From assembly GCA_003615045.1 (NCBI GenBank), contig ML014112.1, positions 62,001 to 126,000 on the forward strand: a DNA stretch of 64,000 nucleotides, in the 5' to 3' direction. The first letter of the stretch is position 1. Each line of letters opens with the position of its first letter. Below are positions 50,375-61,898 of this stretch, piece by piece. The DNA comes from Caulochytrium protostelioides. Its lineage: Eukaryota; Chytridiomycota; Caulochytriomycetes; Caulochytriales; Caulochytriaceae. The translations under genes were made by a program, and so were the position numbers. The notes beneath the pieces were generated by a model. That model was not told the origin of the DNA. It was given only the letters and a program-made list of their open reading frames with translations, and made no database searches.

Positions 50375-50416
<42 letters not shown>
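50375..50416. repeat. CAG/CTG trinucleotide repeat, 14 units
   Basis: Fourteen pure CAG units on the plus strand (CTG on the GET3 sense strand) lie about 50 bases upstream of the GET3 start codon, in the leader. Confidence 0.95.
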
Positions 50417-50418
<2 letters not shown>

Positions 50419-50911
50419 GGTCGTGAAGGAGGCTGGCGATACGATGGCACGTGGACGCGAGAAGAGCGAATGAGAGCAGCAGGCGGAGGGGTGGCGGACG
50501 ACGGCGGAAGAAGCACGTGGCGGCATGCGCATGGGACAGGCCGTTGCAGACCCGCCGTGCGGACCCATGCGACCCAGCGACGCGTCGGTCCTGGCGGCTC
50601 CATGCATGCCTGCATGCTGTCGTTGGCGCTGCTTACGGGCCGCTAAATCGCGCCCTATCGAGCGGTCGCGGCCTGCGCGGCGCGGCGGATCACCCGCGGC
50701 GCGATCGGCCGCGGCCGCGGCACGGCACCCGTCGCCGCTGGCGGCCCGGGCACCTGGCGCGTCGGGCGGCCTCGCCCTCGCCCCCGCGTAAGCTGGATGG
50801 CGCCCTCCCACCGGCCAAGCCGACGGCGGCGGCCGTCGCGGTAGCCGGGGGTGCGCTGTCTCTGCTGGCGGCTGTTCGGGCCGCGGGAAGAGAAAGCGCC
50901 ACGATAGCGGT

Positions 50912-50915
<4 letters not shown>

Positions 50916-51000
<85 letters not shown>
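50916..51000. repeat. GGCGAC hexamer and GGC triplet repeat
   Basis: About seven GGCGAC units are followed by about twelve GGC units in the region between GET3 and NKAP. Confidence 0.9.
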
Positions 51001-51504
51001 GATCGTGCCGAGTGTGCCGCACGCCGCCGCCGCCGCCGCCGCGGTCCCGTCCGCAGGGGCGATCGCAGTGCCACACGGCGACACATGGGACACGCGCGTC
51101 GTGCCTGCGGTCGTGCTTCTCGAGACGGCGACGGACGGCCGCTACGCCGCAGTCCATCTTCATCCGCGGCCGGCGCCCGGCACGCGGCCACAGGGTCCCA
51201 GTCTAAGCCACCCGATGCCGCCGTCGCTTGGACCCTGGGCGTCGCTCCTCGCCCTCCGCTGCGCTGCGCTGGTTGCTGCTCGGTACGCAGCGCTCGTGCG
51301 TGCCGTGCCGTGCCTCGTCCCGTCTCGCGTGTCGATTCCCATGACCGCCGACCGGCCATTTCCGACTCCCGATTGCCGACTCCCGACTGCCGACTCCCTC
51401 CGGCTGCGGACGGCCGATTTCCGGTTCCGGAGGTCCGACGCGAGCAACGCCGACCGACGCCCACCGCCGTATCACCACCTCACCGCAGGCCGAAGCGGCC
51501 TGCC

Positions 51505-53544
51505 ATGGACACCTCCGCGCCGGCGCCGGGGCCGGTTCCCGCGTCGGCGCTCGAAGATCTGCGCGCCCGGCTCGAGCGCTCCCGGATGGCCCGCGGCGGC
51601 GGTGGCGGCGCGGACGGGAGGATGAGCACGAGCACGAGCGCGGCCACCGATGCCGCGGCGCCGTCCGTGACACACCGCCTGCCGCCACATCCTGGCCGTG
51701 CCGTGGATGCTCGCGACGCTCGTGACGTCCGCGACGTTTGCGATACCCGCGATACCCGCGATGATCGCCGCAGCGGCCCGCCTGCCCGACGCGACGCCCG
51801 CCACGGCGATGCGGTGCGCGGTTCCCGCGGGGACGGGGGGCCTCACGGTCGCGGTGCTGAGCCCTCGTGGCGCGACCGTCGCGCCGAGGACCGGCGGCCG
51901 CGCGACCGCGGCGACCGTCGCCCCGGGGATGAAAGCGTCGACCGCCGCCGCGGCGAGGACGACCGGCGCCACCGCTTCCCTGACGACCGCCGCGGCTTCA
52001 GTGACGACCGCCGCGGCTTCAGTGACGACCGCCGCGGCTTCAGTGACGACCGCCGCGGCTTCAGTGACGACCGCCGCCGCTTCAATGACGACCGCCCCGG
52101 CCCGAGTTATGCGGACCGCAACTACCGCCGCGACGAGACGTATCCCCCGCTTCCGCCGGACGACGGCGCGCGCCAGCGGTCGCGGTCGCGGTCGCGGACG
52201 CCGCCGCCGGGGCCCGGCCGGAGCGTGCCCGGCGAAACGTACGCCGACGCGCGGCGGCGGCAGCGCCGCACGGCCGCGTTCACCCTCTGGCCGCGCTCGC
52301 CGGAGTGCCTGCCGCCGCAGCCGCCGCATCCCGCCGCGCTCGCCGTGCTGGCGGCGCACAAGGCTGCAGACGCGCCCGCCGTCGGCGCCGCGGCGCAGGC
52401 CACCAAGCCCAAGCCCGACAAGGCGGCCGCGCGCGCCGATGCCGATGCCGCCGCTTCGGGCGGCCACGACCGCCGGCGCAAACGCGCTCGCTCGGATGCC
52501 TCGCCCAGCGACGGCCACGCGTCGGACGCGTCCACGGCCCGCCGCGAACGCTCGTCGCGCCGCTCGTCGCGCTCCCACCCGCGCCATGCGCACCGACGGT
52601 CACGCGATGATTCCCGGAGTCGGAGCCGGAGTCGCAGCCGGAGTCGGGAGCGGGAACATCGGGACCGCCGCTCGCATCGGCATCGCCCATCGACGTCGTC
52701 CAAAGACCGCGAAGCGGACCGGTCCAGCGGCGATCCAGCGGCGGACTCGGATCGCGGCCGTGGCCGGGACCGCGCGTCGCGTCAGGTGCGTCACCACCAT
52801 CGCGACACGTCCGTCGCGCGGTCGCATCGGCGCTCCCGCCGGGTCTCTCGGAGTCCGAGTCCCGAGCGTCATCGTCGATCGGACGCCCGCGATGACGATC
52901 ACGACCGTGACCGCCATCACGACCGCGAGCGACGCTCCCGCCACCGCCACCGCGATCCCGACGCGGACAGCGACGACGCGCGGTCGTCCACGCGCCGCCG
53001 CGGGGAGGCTGGGTCTCGGGACGAAGCGGCGGCGGATCCATCCAAGAAGCGGGCGGCTCCTGCGGCGGCTCCTGCCGCAGCTCCGCCCGCCGCAGCTCCG
53101 CCGGCTCAAGCCCCGCCGGCTCAAGCCCCGCCGGCCGGTGACGAGAGCGGCGACGAGGCGTACGGCCCCGCGCCGATGGTGTCGCACCTGCCCGGGCTGA
53201 CGGAGCGCGACTATGGCGGCGCGCTGAAGCCCGGCGAGGGTTCGGCGATCGCGGCCTACGTGCAGCAGGGCAAGCGGATTCCGCGGCGCGGCGAGATCGG
53301 GCTGACGAGCGAGCAGATCAAGGCGTTCGAGGCGCAGGGCTTCGTCATGAGCGGCAGCCGCCACCACCGCATGAACGCCGTCCGCCTGCGCAAAGAAAAC
53401 CAGGTCATCACGGCCGAGGAGAAGCGCGCGATGGTCGCGCTCCAGCTCGAGGAAAAGCGGCGCAAGGAAAGCGAGCTCGTCGGCTCGTTCAAGGAAATGT
53501 TGTCGGCCAAGTTCCGCGACGGCGACGGGCCCTCAGCTGCTTAA
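51505..53544 (+). CDS. NKAP: NKAP-family RS-rich nuclear protein
   Basis: The 679-residue protein ends in the NKAP/SynMuv C-terminal domain (about 570-679): [20 protein letters not shown], then [39 protein letters not shown] and [19 protein letters not shown] proteins act in the nucleus in splicing and transcriptional repression and bind the spliceosome. The remainder is rich in Arg, Ser, Asp and His, with many SR and RD dipeptides, as is usual for this family. Residues about 160-200 contain an Asp-Asp-Arg-Arg-Gly-Phe-Ser repeat from a 21-base DNA repeat. The start is the first ATG after several in-frame non-ATG upstream codons. It is divergent from GET3. Confidence 0.92.
   Translation: MDTSAPAPGPVPASALEDLRARLERSRMARGGGGGADGRMSTSTSAATDAAAPSVTHRLPPHPGRAVDARDARDVRDVCDTRDTRDDRRSGPPARRDARHGDAVRGSRGDGGPHGRGAEPSWRDRRAEDRRPRDRGDRRPGDESVDRRRGEDDRRHRFPDDRRGFSDDRRGFSDDRRGFSDDRRGFSDDRRRFNDDRPGPSYADRNYRRDETYPPLPPDDGARQRSRSRSRTPPPGPGRSVPGETYADARRRQRRTAAFTLWPRSPECLPPQPPHPAALAVLAAHKAADAPAVGAAAQATKPKPDKAAARADADAAASGGHDRRRKRARSDASPSDGHASDASTARRERSSRRSSRSHPRHAHRRSRDDSRSRSRSRSRSREREHRDRRSHRHRPSTSSKDREADRSSGDPAADSDRGRGRDRASRQVRHHHRDTSVARSHRRSRRVSRSPSPERHRRSDARDDDHDRDRHHDRERRSRHRHRDPDADSDDARSSTRRRGEAGSRDEAAADPSKKRAAPAAAPAAAPPAAAPPAQAPPAQAPPAGDESGDEAYGPAPMVSHLPGLTERDYGGALKPGEGSAIAAYVQQGKRIPRRGEIGLTSEQIKAFEAQGFVMSGSRHHRMNAVRLRKENQVITAEEKRAMVALQLEEKRRKESELVGSFKEMLSAKFRDGDGPSAA
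51981..52106 (+). repeat. 21-base coding repeat in NKAP
   Basis: Five to six units of 21 bases start at 51981, 52002, 52023, 52044, 52065 and 52086. The first four are nearly identical and encode DDRRGFS; the last two are diverged ([12 protein letters not shown]). Confidence 0.95.
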
Positions 53545-54342
53545 GCGCCGCGATGGCGACGACGGCGATCGTACCACCGTCGCCGACATTGATCTTCGAT
53601 GTATCCTAAGAAAGCGATGGCATCGAGCAACCGCGGGTCCGACGGCAACGTCGGAAGCGAGTTCATTGGAAGGGACAAGAGCCGTCGTCATGACCGAGGA
53701 TAGGTGCCCGTCGCCCGACTTCGGATCGAGCCATCGGCAGCGGTGGCGATGCTATATCGCGCATCGGCCGCCAAAAGATCGGCACCCGGGCCTCGGATGC
53801 CCTCCCTCGCTGTCTCTCAAGCCCCTGGGTCCACGCCACCACCGTGTGGCGCGGTGCGTGACTGAGGGAGATGGCGGAGTTTCTGCGGGCAGCGGGGCAG
53901 GCCTCTGTGCCTTTGGCCACTTCCTTTTTTTTCTGTCGGGCCGACCCGGGTGCGCCAAGCGTCGGAGCTAGACAGCGCCGCGTGTGTGCGACGCACGTCG
54001 TCGACCCTCGATCCCGTATGAAGGGATCTCGTCTCGAAGCATCGACGCCGACGCTAGCCACACACCCGACGCATCGACGGTGCTGTCGCCTTTGATTCGC
54101 TTCGACGGCCTTCTCTGTTCCTTTCTGGGCCCATCCCGCGCTCGCCCGCCGTGCATCTCATCGCCCCCGGCGCCCTCTCCTAAACTCCGCTCCGGCACGT
54201 GACGGCCTGCGCTGTTGGTGCACCTCCCGCGCACGCTTTCGGCCCATCCACGCGGCCGTGTGTCGTTGCAGTGTTTCGCGCCTTGATTGGTATTGCTCCT
54301 AGATCACCCTCCCGAGACCCCGGCCCTGTCCCTTCCGCCACG
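53545..54342. other. Intergenic region between NKAP and NOP14
   Basis: About 800 bases with no gene. The NOP14-proximal part (54100-54342) has C/T-rich patches consistent with a leader. The NOP14 frame is open from 54199 but without a usable ATG before 54343. Confidence 0.55.
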
Positions 54343-57300
54343 ATGGGCAAGCAAGGCCGCGACCACGGCGTCAAGTCGGGCGGGTCGGTGCTGAAGCGCC
54401 TGCGCGAGACACTGACGCAGACGGGCGTCGCGACGAGCTTCAACAAGATTTCGAAGCATGCATCGCATTCGAAGCGCCAGACGGAGCTGACGAAGCGGCA
54501 GCAGGCCCGCCAGACGCTGCACCAGCTCGCAGCGGCGCGCAAGGCCGCGAACCCCTTCGAGACGCTGGTGTCACGCTCGAAGCAGACCGTCCTCGGCCGA
54601 GTCGTCAAGGGCACGCAGGGCCGGCCCGGCCAGGCGCGCGCGCTCGGCGAACAAAAGCGCCAGGAAACGCTGCTCGCCGAGTACCAGTCGCGCAACAGCA
54701 ACAATGTCTTTGTCGACCGCCGCATCGGCGAGAACAACCCGACGCTTTCGGTCGACGACCGCATGCAGGAGCGGCTGCGGCTGCTCCAGAAGCGCCGCAA
54801 GACCGACCTCGCGAACCGCTTTAACTTGAACGTCGACGACGATGCCGAGGGCGGGCTGCTGGGCGGCGACACGCTGCAGCTGACGCATCGCGGGCAGGCG
54901 CTCGGCGAAGGCAAGACGCTGACGGACGTGAGCGGCTTCGATCGCCCGAACGACTTCGACGACGACGCTGCCCAGGCCGACCTCAACGCGTCGCTGAACT
55001 TCGGCGGGTTCGAGCCCGTCAAGGGCGACAATGCGGACGGACACAAGTCCCGCAACGAGGTCATGAAGGAGCTCATCGCCAAGAGCAAAATGCACAAGGC
55101 CGAGCGCCAGCGGTTGCGCGAGAAAGAGGCCGAGCTGCTGGAGGAGGTCGACGACGTGTTCCATGAGACGCGCGCGCTGCTCCGCGAGCAGCAAAACCGG
55201 GACCACGCGTTCCTCGCGCAGTTCCCGGACGCCGCGGCGACGGCCGACCCGCTCGCCCAGCAGGAGGCCGACGCGAACGCCGCGTATGACGACCTCATCG
55301 TGTCGCTGCAGTCCGAGAAGCGCGCGCGGCCGACCGACCGCACCAAGACCATCGAGGAGCGCCTCATCGAGGAGAACGCCCGGCTGGCGAAGCTGGAGGC
55401 CGAGCGGCAGATGCGCATGCTGAAGGGCGACGCCGACCTCGAGGACCCCGAGAGTCTGCTTGCGGACCCGACGGCTCTGCCGGCGAACGGCGCGGACGGC
55501 GGCGACGCGCTGGAAGAAGCGAATGCGATGTTCGCGCGGCGTACGCGCGAGCGCGCGGACTTCAAGGCCGGCCGCAAGCGCAAGCATGACGCCGCCGCCG
55601 ACGCCGCCGACGCCGCCGAGCCGATGGCCCTGACGTACGGCAAGGACGGCAAGCTCGTGAACACGGAGATCTTTATGCGTCCGCCGCTGCGCTCGAACCA
55701 AGACTCGGACGACTCGGACGAGGACGACTCGGATGAGGACGACTCGGATGAGGAAGCCTCGGATGAGGAAGCCTCGGATGAAGAAGACTCCGACGACAAC
55801 TCCGACGACGATAACGAAGCCACCGCCGATGTGGCCGAAAACCCGGCGGCCGACGACTTGCCGGAGGAGCTGCAGCCGACCGGCGTGGACAGCGAGGCCT
55901 CGAGCATCGCGAGCGATCTGCGCTCGGACGCCGACAGCGAGAGCGATGCCGACGACAACGCATCCATCGACAGCGCGACGCTCGTCGAGATGGTCGGCGA
56001 AGCCGAGGCGCAGCGCATCAAGGCGAAGCTCGCGGCCGCCTCCACGGCCGCCTCGGCGGATGCCGAGCCGCATGAGGCGGCGGCGCCGATCCCGCCGGCC
56101 GCGCGCACGCCGGCGAAGGGCGGCGACGATCTGGACGACGACTACGTCGCGTCCGACGTGGAAAGCACGAGCGAGGTGAGCGAGACCGGCCAGGACGAAT
56201 TGGCGGTTGCGGCCGCGCGCCTCTCGAAGACGGCGTCCCAGATCCCATTCACGTTCGACTTTCCCGCGACCGCGGACGCGCTGCAGGACCTGCACGATTC
56301 GTTCAAGGGCCCGCTCGTCTTCACGACCGTACTGCACCGCATCCGCGTGCAGTACCACCCGTCGCTCGGCGAGCACGCCGGTAAGCACAAGCTGCTGCTC
56401 AAGCTGCTGCTCACTAAGCTCATGCCCGCCGTCACCGCCACGTGGCCCTGCGAGATGGAGCGCCTCCAGGAATGGCTGCCCCACCTCGTCCAGCTCGGCG
56501 CCGTCTACCCGGTGCTGACGTCCAAGTGGGCCCGCGGCATGGTCGTGGCGTTCCGCGAAAAGTTGGATGAGCTCGGCGCCCGCGCACGCACCGACGCCGG
56601 GCTCGCCGACGGCAAGGACGCGTGGGCGCTCTTCAACCTGACGGAGGCGGTCACGTTCCGCCTCTTTTCGCACCTCTTCTCGACTTCCGACAAAACGCAC
56701 GGCGTCATCACGCCCGCCACCGTGCTGCTGACCTCGCTGCTCGCGTCCGACAACCGCTGCCGCACCGAGGATGGCAAGGCCAGCGCGAGCCACGGCTCGC
56801 TCGCCGTGGCGCCCGTCACGTCGTATGCCGCGGTCATGAAGGGGCTCTATGTCTGCGACCTGCTGACCGAGTGGCACGCCGAGTCGCGCCGCTGGCTGCC
56901 CGAGGTCGTCGGCTTCCTCGACCGCACCCTCCGCGCCCTCGCGGGCATGGACACGACGCCGAACAACGCCGCCGCTGCGGATGCCGCAGACGCCGCGGTA
57001 CCCACGAAGCTACAGCCCATCGGATCGTGGGCGACGGCCTCACTCGGCGACCTCGACCTCGGCGCGCTGCTCGTGAAGCTGCCGCGCGTCAAGAAATCGA
57101 AGGCCATGACCCAAGCCACGCTCGCTCACGTCGAGCAGGTCAACCAGCAGCGCGCGCACGTGCTCATGCTCGAGACCGATATGGGCAAGCGCAGCCTGCT
57201 CACGACCGCCCTCGCCCTGCTCGAGCGGTCCCTGGACCTGTGGGGCGGCCGCGTGCCGTGCGCCGACCTCGTCTTTGCGCCGCTCGTGCCGGTGCTGACG

Positions 57301-57810
57301 CGGATCCAGAAGCGTGCCGCCAAGGCCGCCCACGCGGCGGCCAAGGCGGCGGCGGCGACGGCGGCGACGGCGGCGACGGCGCCGGAGGCCCCGGCCGACG
57401 CGCACGCGCTCGCCACGTCCGCGGCGGCGCTCGCGGGCCGCATCGCGACGCTGCCGACGGCGCGTGAGCGCCTGCAGCTGCTGCGCCGCAAGCCGGTGGC
57501 GATCGCGTCGTGGCTACCGGCGTTCCACGAACACTACTCGCTGGACAAGCACTACGACCAGAACCGCGAGCGCGCGCAGGCGCAGAAGCTGCAGCGCGAG
57601 CTCAAGCAGGAGAAGCGCGGTGCGGTCCGCGAGCTCCGCAAGGACGGGCAGTTCCTGGCGCGCGTCAAACTCCAGGAGGAGAAGGCCGCGGGGGTCGAGT
57701 ACAAGAAGAAGATGGACAAGATCGTCGGGCAGCTCGCGGCCCAGGAGGGCGCGATGCGCGGCTTCGAGCGGGCCAACGCGAGCCGCAAGAAGAAGAAGCG
57801 CATGCTCTAA
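54343..57810 (+). CDS. NOP14: NOP14, small-subunit processome protein
   Basis: The 1,155-residue protein has the NOP14 N-terminus (NPFETLVSRSKQTVLGRVVKG, then NNVFVDRRIGENNPTLSVDDRM and RFNLNVDD). The conserved middle LSDVSGFDRPNDF-like region (TLTDVSGFDRPNDFDDD) is present. An Asp/Glu/Ser stretch lies at about 455-500, the conserved C-terminal helical half follows, and the tail is basic (ANASRKKKKRML). NOP14 works in the nucleolus in 18S rRNA processing and 40S assembly with Noc4 and Emg1. Yeast NOP14 is 810 residues; the extra length is mainly alanine- and acid-rich inserts. The ATG at 54343 begins MGKQGRDHG, just before conserved sequence. It is convergent with UXT, 167 bases away. Confidence 0.95.
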   Translation: MGKQGRDHGVKSGGSVLKRLRETLTQTGVATSFNKISKHASHSKRQTELTKRQQARQTLHQLAAARKAANPFETLVSRSKQTVLGRVVKGTQGRPGQARALGEQKRQETLLAEYQSRNSNNVFVDRRIGENNPTLSVDDRMQERLRLLQKRRKTDLANRFNLNVDDDAEGGLLGGDTLQLTHRGQALGEGKTLTDVSGFDRPNDFDDDAAQADLNASLNFGGFEPVKGDNADGHKSRNEVMKELIAKSKMHKAERQRLREKEAELLEEVDDVFHETRALLREQQNRDHAFLAQFPDAAATADPLAQQEADANAAYDDLIVSLQSEKRARPTDRTKTIEERLIEENARLAKLEAERQMRMLKGDADLEDPESLLADPTALPANGADGGDALEEANAMFARRTRERADFKAGRKRKHDAAADAADAAEPMALTYGKDGKLVNTEIFMRPPLRSNQDSDDSDEDDSDEDDSDEEASDEEASDEEDSDDNSDDDNEATADVAENPAADDLPEELQPTGVDSEASSIASDLRSDADSESDADDNASIDSATLVEMVGEAEAQRIKAKLAAASTAASADAEPHEAAAPIPPAARTPAKGGDDLDDDYVASDVESTSEVSETGQDELAVAAARLSKTASQIPFTFDFPATADALQDLHDSFKGPLVFTTVLHRIRVQYHPSLGEHAGKHKLLLKLLLTKLMPAVTATWPCEMERLQEWLPHLVQLGAVYPVLTSKWARGMVVAFREKLDELGARARTDAGLADGKDAWALFNLTEAVTFRLFSHLFSTSDKTHGVITPATVLLTSLLASDNRCRTEDGKASASHGSLAVAPVTSYAAVMKGLYVCDLLTEWHAESRRWLPEVVGFLDRTLRALAGMDTTPNNAAAADAADAAVPTKLQPIGSWATASLGDLDLGALLVKLPRVKKSKAMTQATLAHVEQVNQQRAHVLMLETDMGKRSLLTTALALLERSLDLWGGRVPCADLVFAPLVPVLTRIQKRAAKAAHAAAKAAAATAATAATAPEAPADAHALATSAAALAGRIATLPTARERLQLLRRKPVAIASWLPAFHEHYSLDKHYDQNRERAQAQKLQRELKQEKRGAVRELRKDGQFLARVKLQEEKAAGVEYKKKMDKIVGQLAAQEGAMRGFERANASRKKKKRML

Positions 57811-57977
57811 GGACCGATCGGTCGATGCCCTCAGACCCGCGGCGGCCACGGCCACCACCACGACCGCGCGCATTGGCGGAGGCACATTCACATAAATTAA
57901 GTCATACAACATCCCCCAAGTCGAAGAGGGGAAGCGAGGACGTAGAATCGCGGCAGACGCCGCGCAGCCGTCATGGA

Positions 57978-58353
57978 TCAACGCTGCTCATTTCGTGGCC
58001 GGGCGGGCGGCACCGGGAGCCCGAGGGCCGCGACGTCTTCGCCGGCCTCGGCGGCGATCTGGGCGATCGACTCGAGCACGAACGTGATATGCGCCTTGAT
58101 CTCGTTGGCCTCGTCGGTCGCAAGAAGCGCCCGCTCCTCGAGGCCAGCGACCTTCTCCTTGATGAAGACGGCGGCTTCAGCGAAATCCATCTCGACCCAG
58201 AGGTCGGCGCCGATGTTGACCGTGATGCGGTCGGGACGCGGGATCGACGCGGTCGCGTAGAAGTCGCAGCCGAGATCGACGCGCGTCAGCAGCGGTGCGA
58301 CCGTCTTTTTCGTCGACGGTGATGAGGGCGGTAACGATGACGCCGCTGGCTGG

Positions 58354-58384
<31 letters not shown>

Positions 58385-58658
58385 TGGCCGTGGGGGCGCC
58401 GTCGGCAGCGCCGCTGGCCGCCGGCTCAGCGGCGCGCGCCTTCTCCAGGGTCTCCATTTGGGCTTGAAGCTGGTGGAACTCCGCCATGTCAGCGTAGAGC
58501 GCGTTGCGGCGCTGGAGGACCGCCTCGAGGCGCGGTTTGAGGGAGGCGTTAATGAGGGCGTTGTAGTACTGGAGGGCGCGGTCGGGCGCCATGCCATCGG
58601 CGCTGATCAGACCGGGCGGCGGCGCGGCCGCGGCCGCGGCCACGGCTTGGCCGGTCAT
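57978..58658 (-). CDS. UXT: UXT-like prefoldin-type subunit
   Basis: The 226-residue protein has the alpha-prefoldin plan of UXT. An N-terminal coiled-coil helix comes first (LINASLKPRLEAVLQRRNAL), then the hairpin start LLTRVDLGCDFYATA, and then INIGADLWVEM-like strands (VNIGADLWVEMDFAEAAVFI). A second helix follows with EIKAHITFVLESIAQI. Human UXT is 157 residues; here an Ala/Ser/Pro-rich insert of about 55 residues lies between the first helix and the beta hairpin, and the N-terminus has an alanine run. UXT is part of the R2TP/prefoldin-like complex that works with RuvBL1/2 and HSP90 to assemble large complexes such as RNA polymerases. The next gene, read away from it, is RVB1. The ATG at 58658 is chosen; upstream starts lack homology. 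Confidence 0.87.
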
Positions 58659-61509
<2,851 letters not shown>

Positions 61510-61898
61510 TCACCCCTTACTGTGGCGATGCGAGACAATGCGATGTACTTGCGACGCCATGCCTCGGATCAATGGATCGAACCAATGGCTGAGCCTGGTG
61601 ACTTGGATCAATGCATCGGTCGAGATACGCCATACGCGAGACAGCGAGAAAAAAAAAGATGCGAAATGAAAAAAAGAGGAGCCAACCGGCTCATGTATAA
61701 CTTAATATCCCCTTTACCTCCCTAACCGGTCGATATTGTGGAATACGTCAAGCCCATCGCGTCCGTCGGATCGTCTCGCGCTGTCCAGCCATGCAATGTG
61801 CAACAAATGGCGATGATGGTTATGGGTACGTGAAGAGGAGCAGCAAATCATCGGTGCGTCCTGCAAGAAGGACGATAGAAAGCACGAGGCTGAGACGA
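61510..61898. terminator. Convergent 3' region of RVB1 and the ERT1-like gene
   Basis: This 389-base gap between two converging stops is locally AT-rich. It holds A-runs at about 61649-61658 and 61669-61675 and TATAACTTAATAT-type sequence near 61695-61707, consistent with 3' ends and polyadenylation of both genes. No gene is visible. Confidence 0.45.

Larger units (their letters stand above)
50325..51504. promoter_or_regulatory. Divergent promoter region of GET3 and NKAP
   Basis: The 1.2 kb between two outward-reading genes should carry both promoters. It contains the CAG repeat at 50375-50416, a GGCGAC hexamer run passing into GGC triplets at about 50916-51000, and CGACTCCCGA-type direct repeats at about 51360-51425 near the NKAP start. 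Confidence 0.55.

Noticed and set aside
50325-50615. N-terminal extension of GET3 through the CTG repeat
   Set aside because: The known GET3 N-terminus starts shortly before the P-loop, as at 50324. The extension would be poly-Ala and other low-complexity sequence.
54571-56877. 768-codon minus-strand frame opposite NOP14
   Set aside because: NOP14 on the plus strand is conserved across the whole span; the opposite frame shows no homology.
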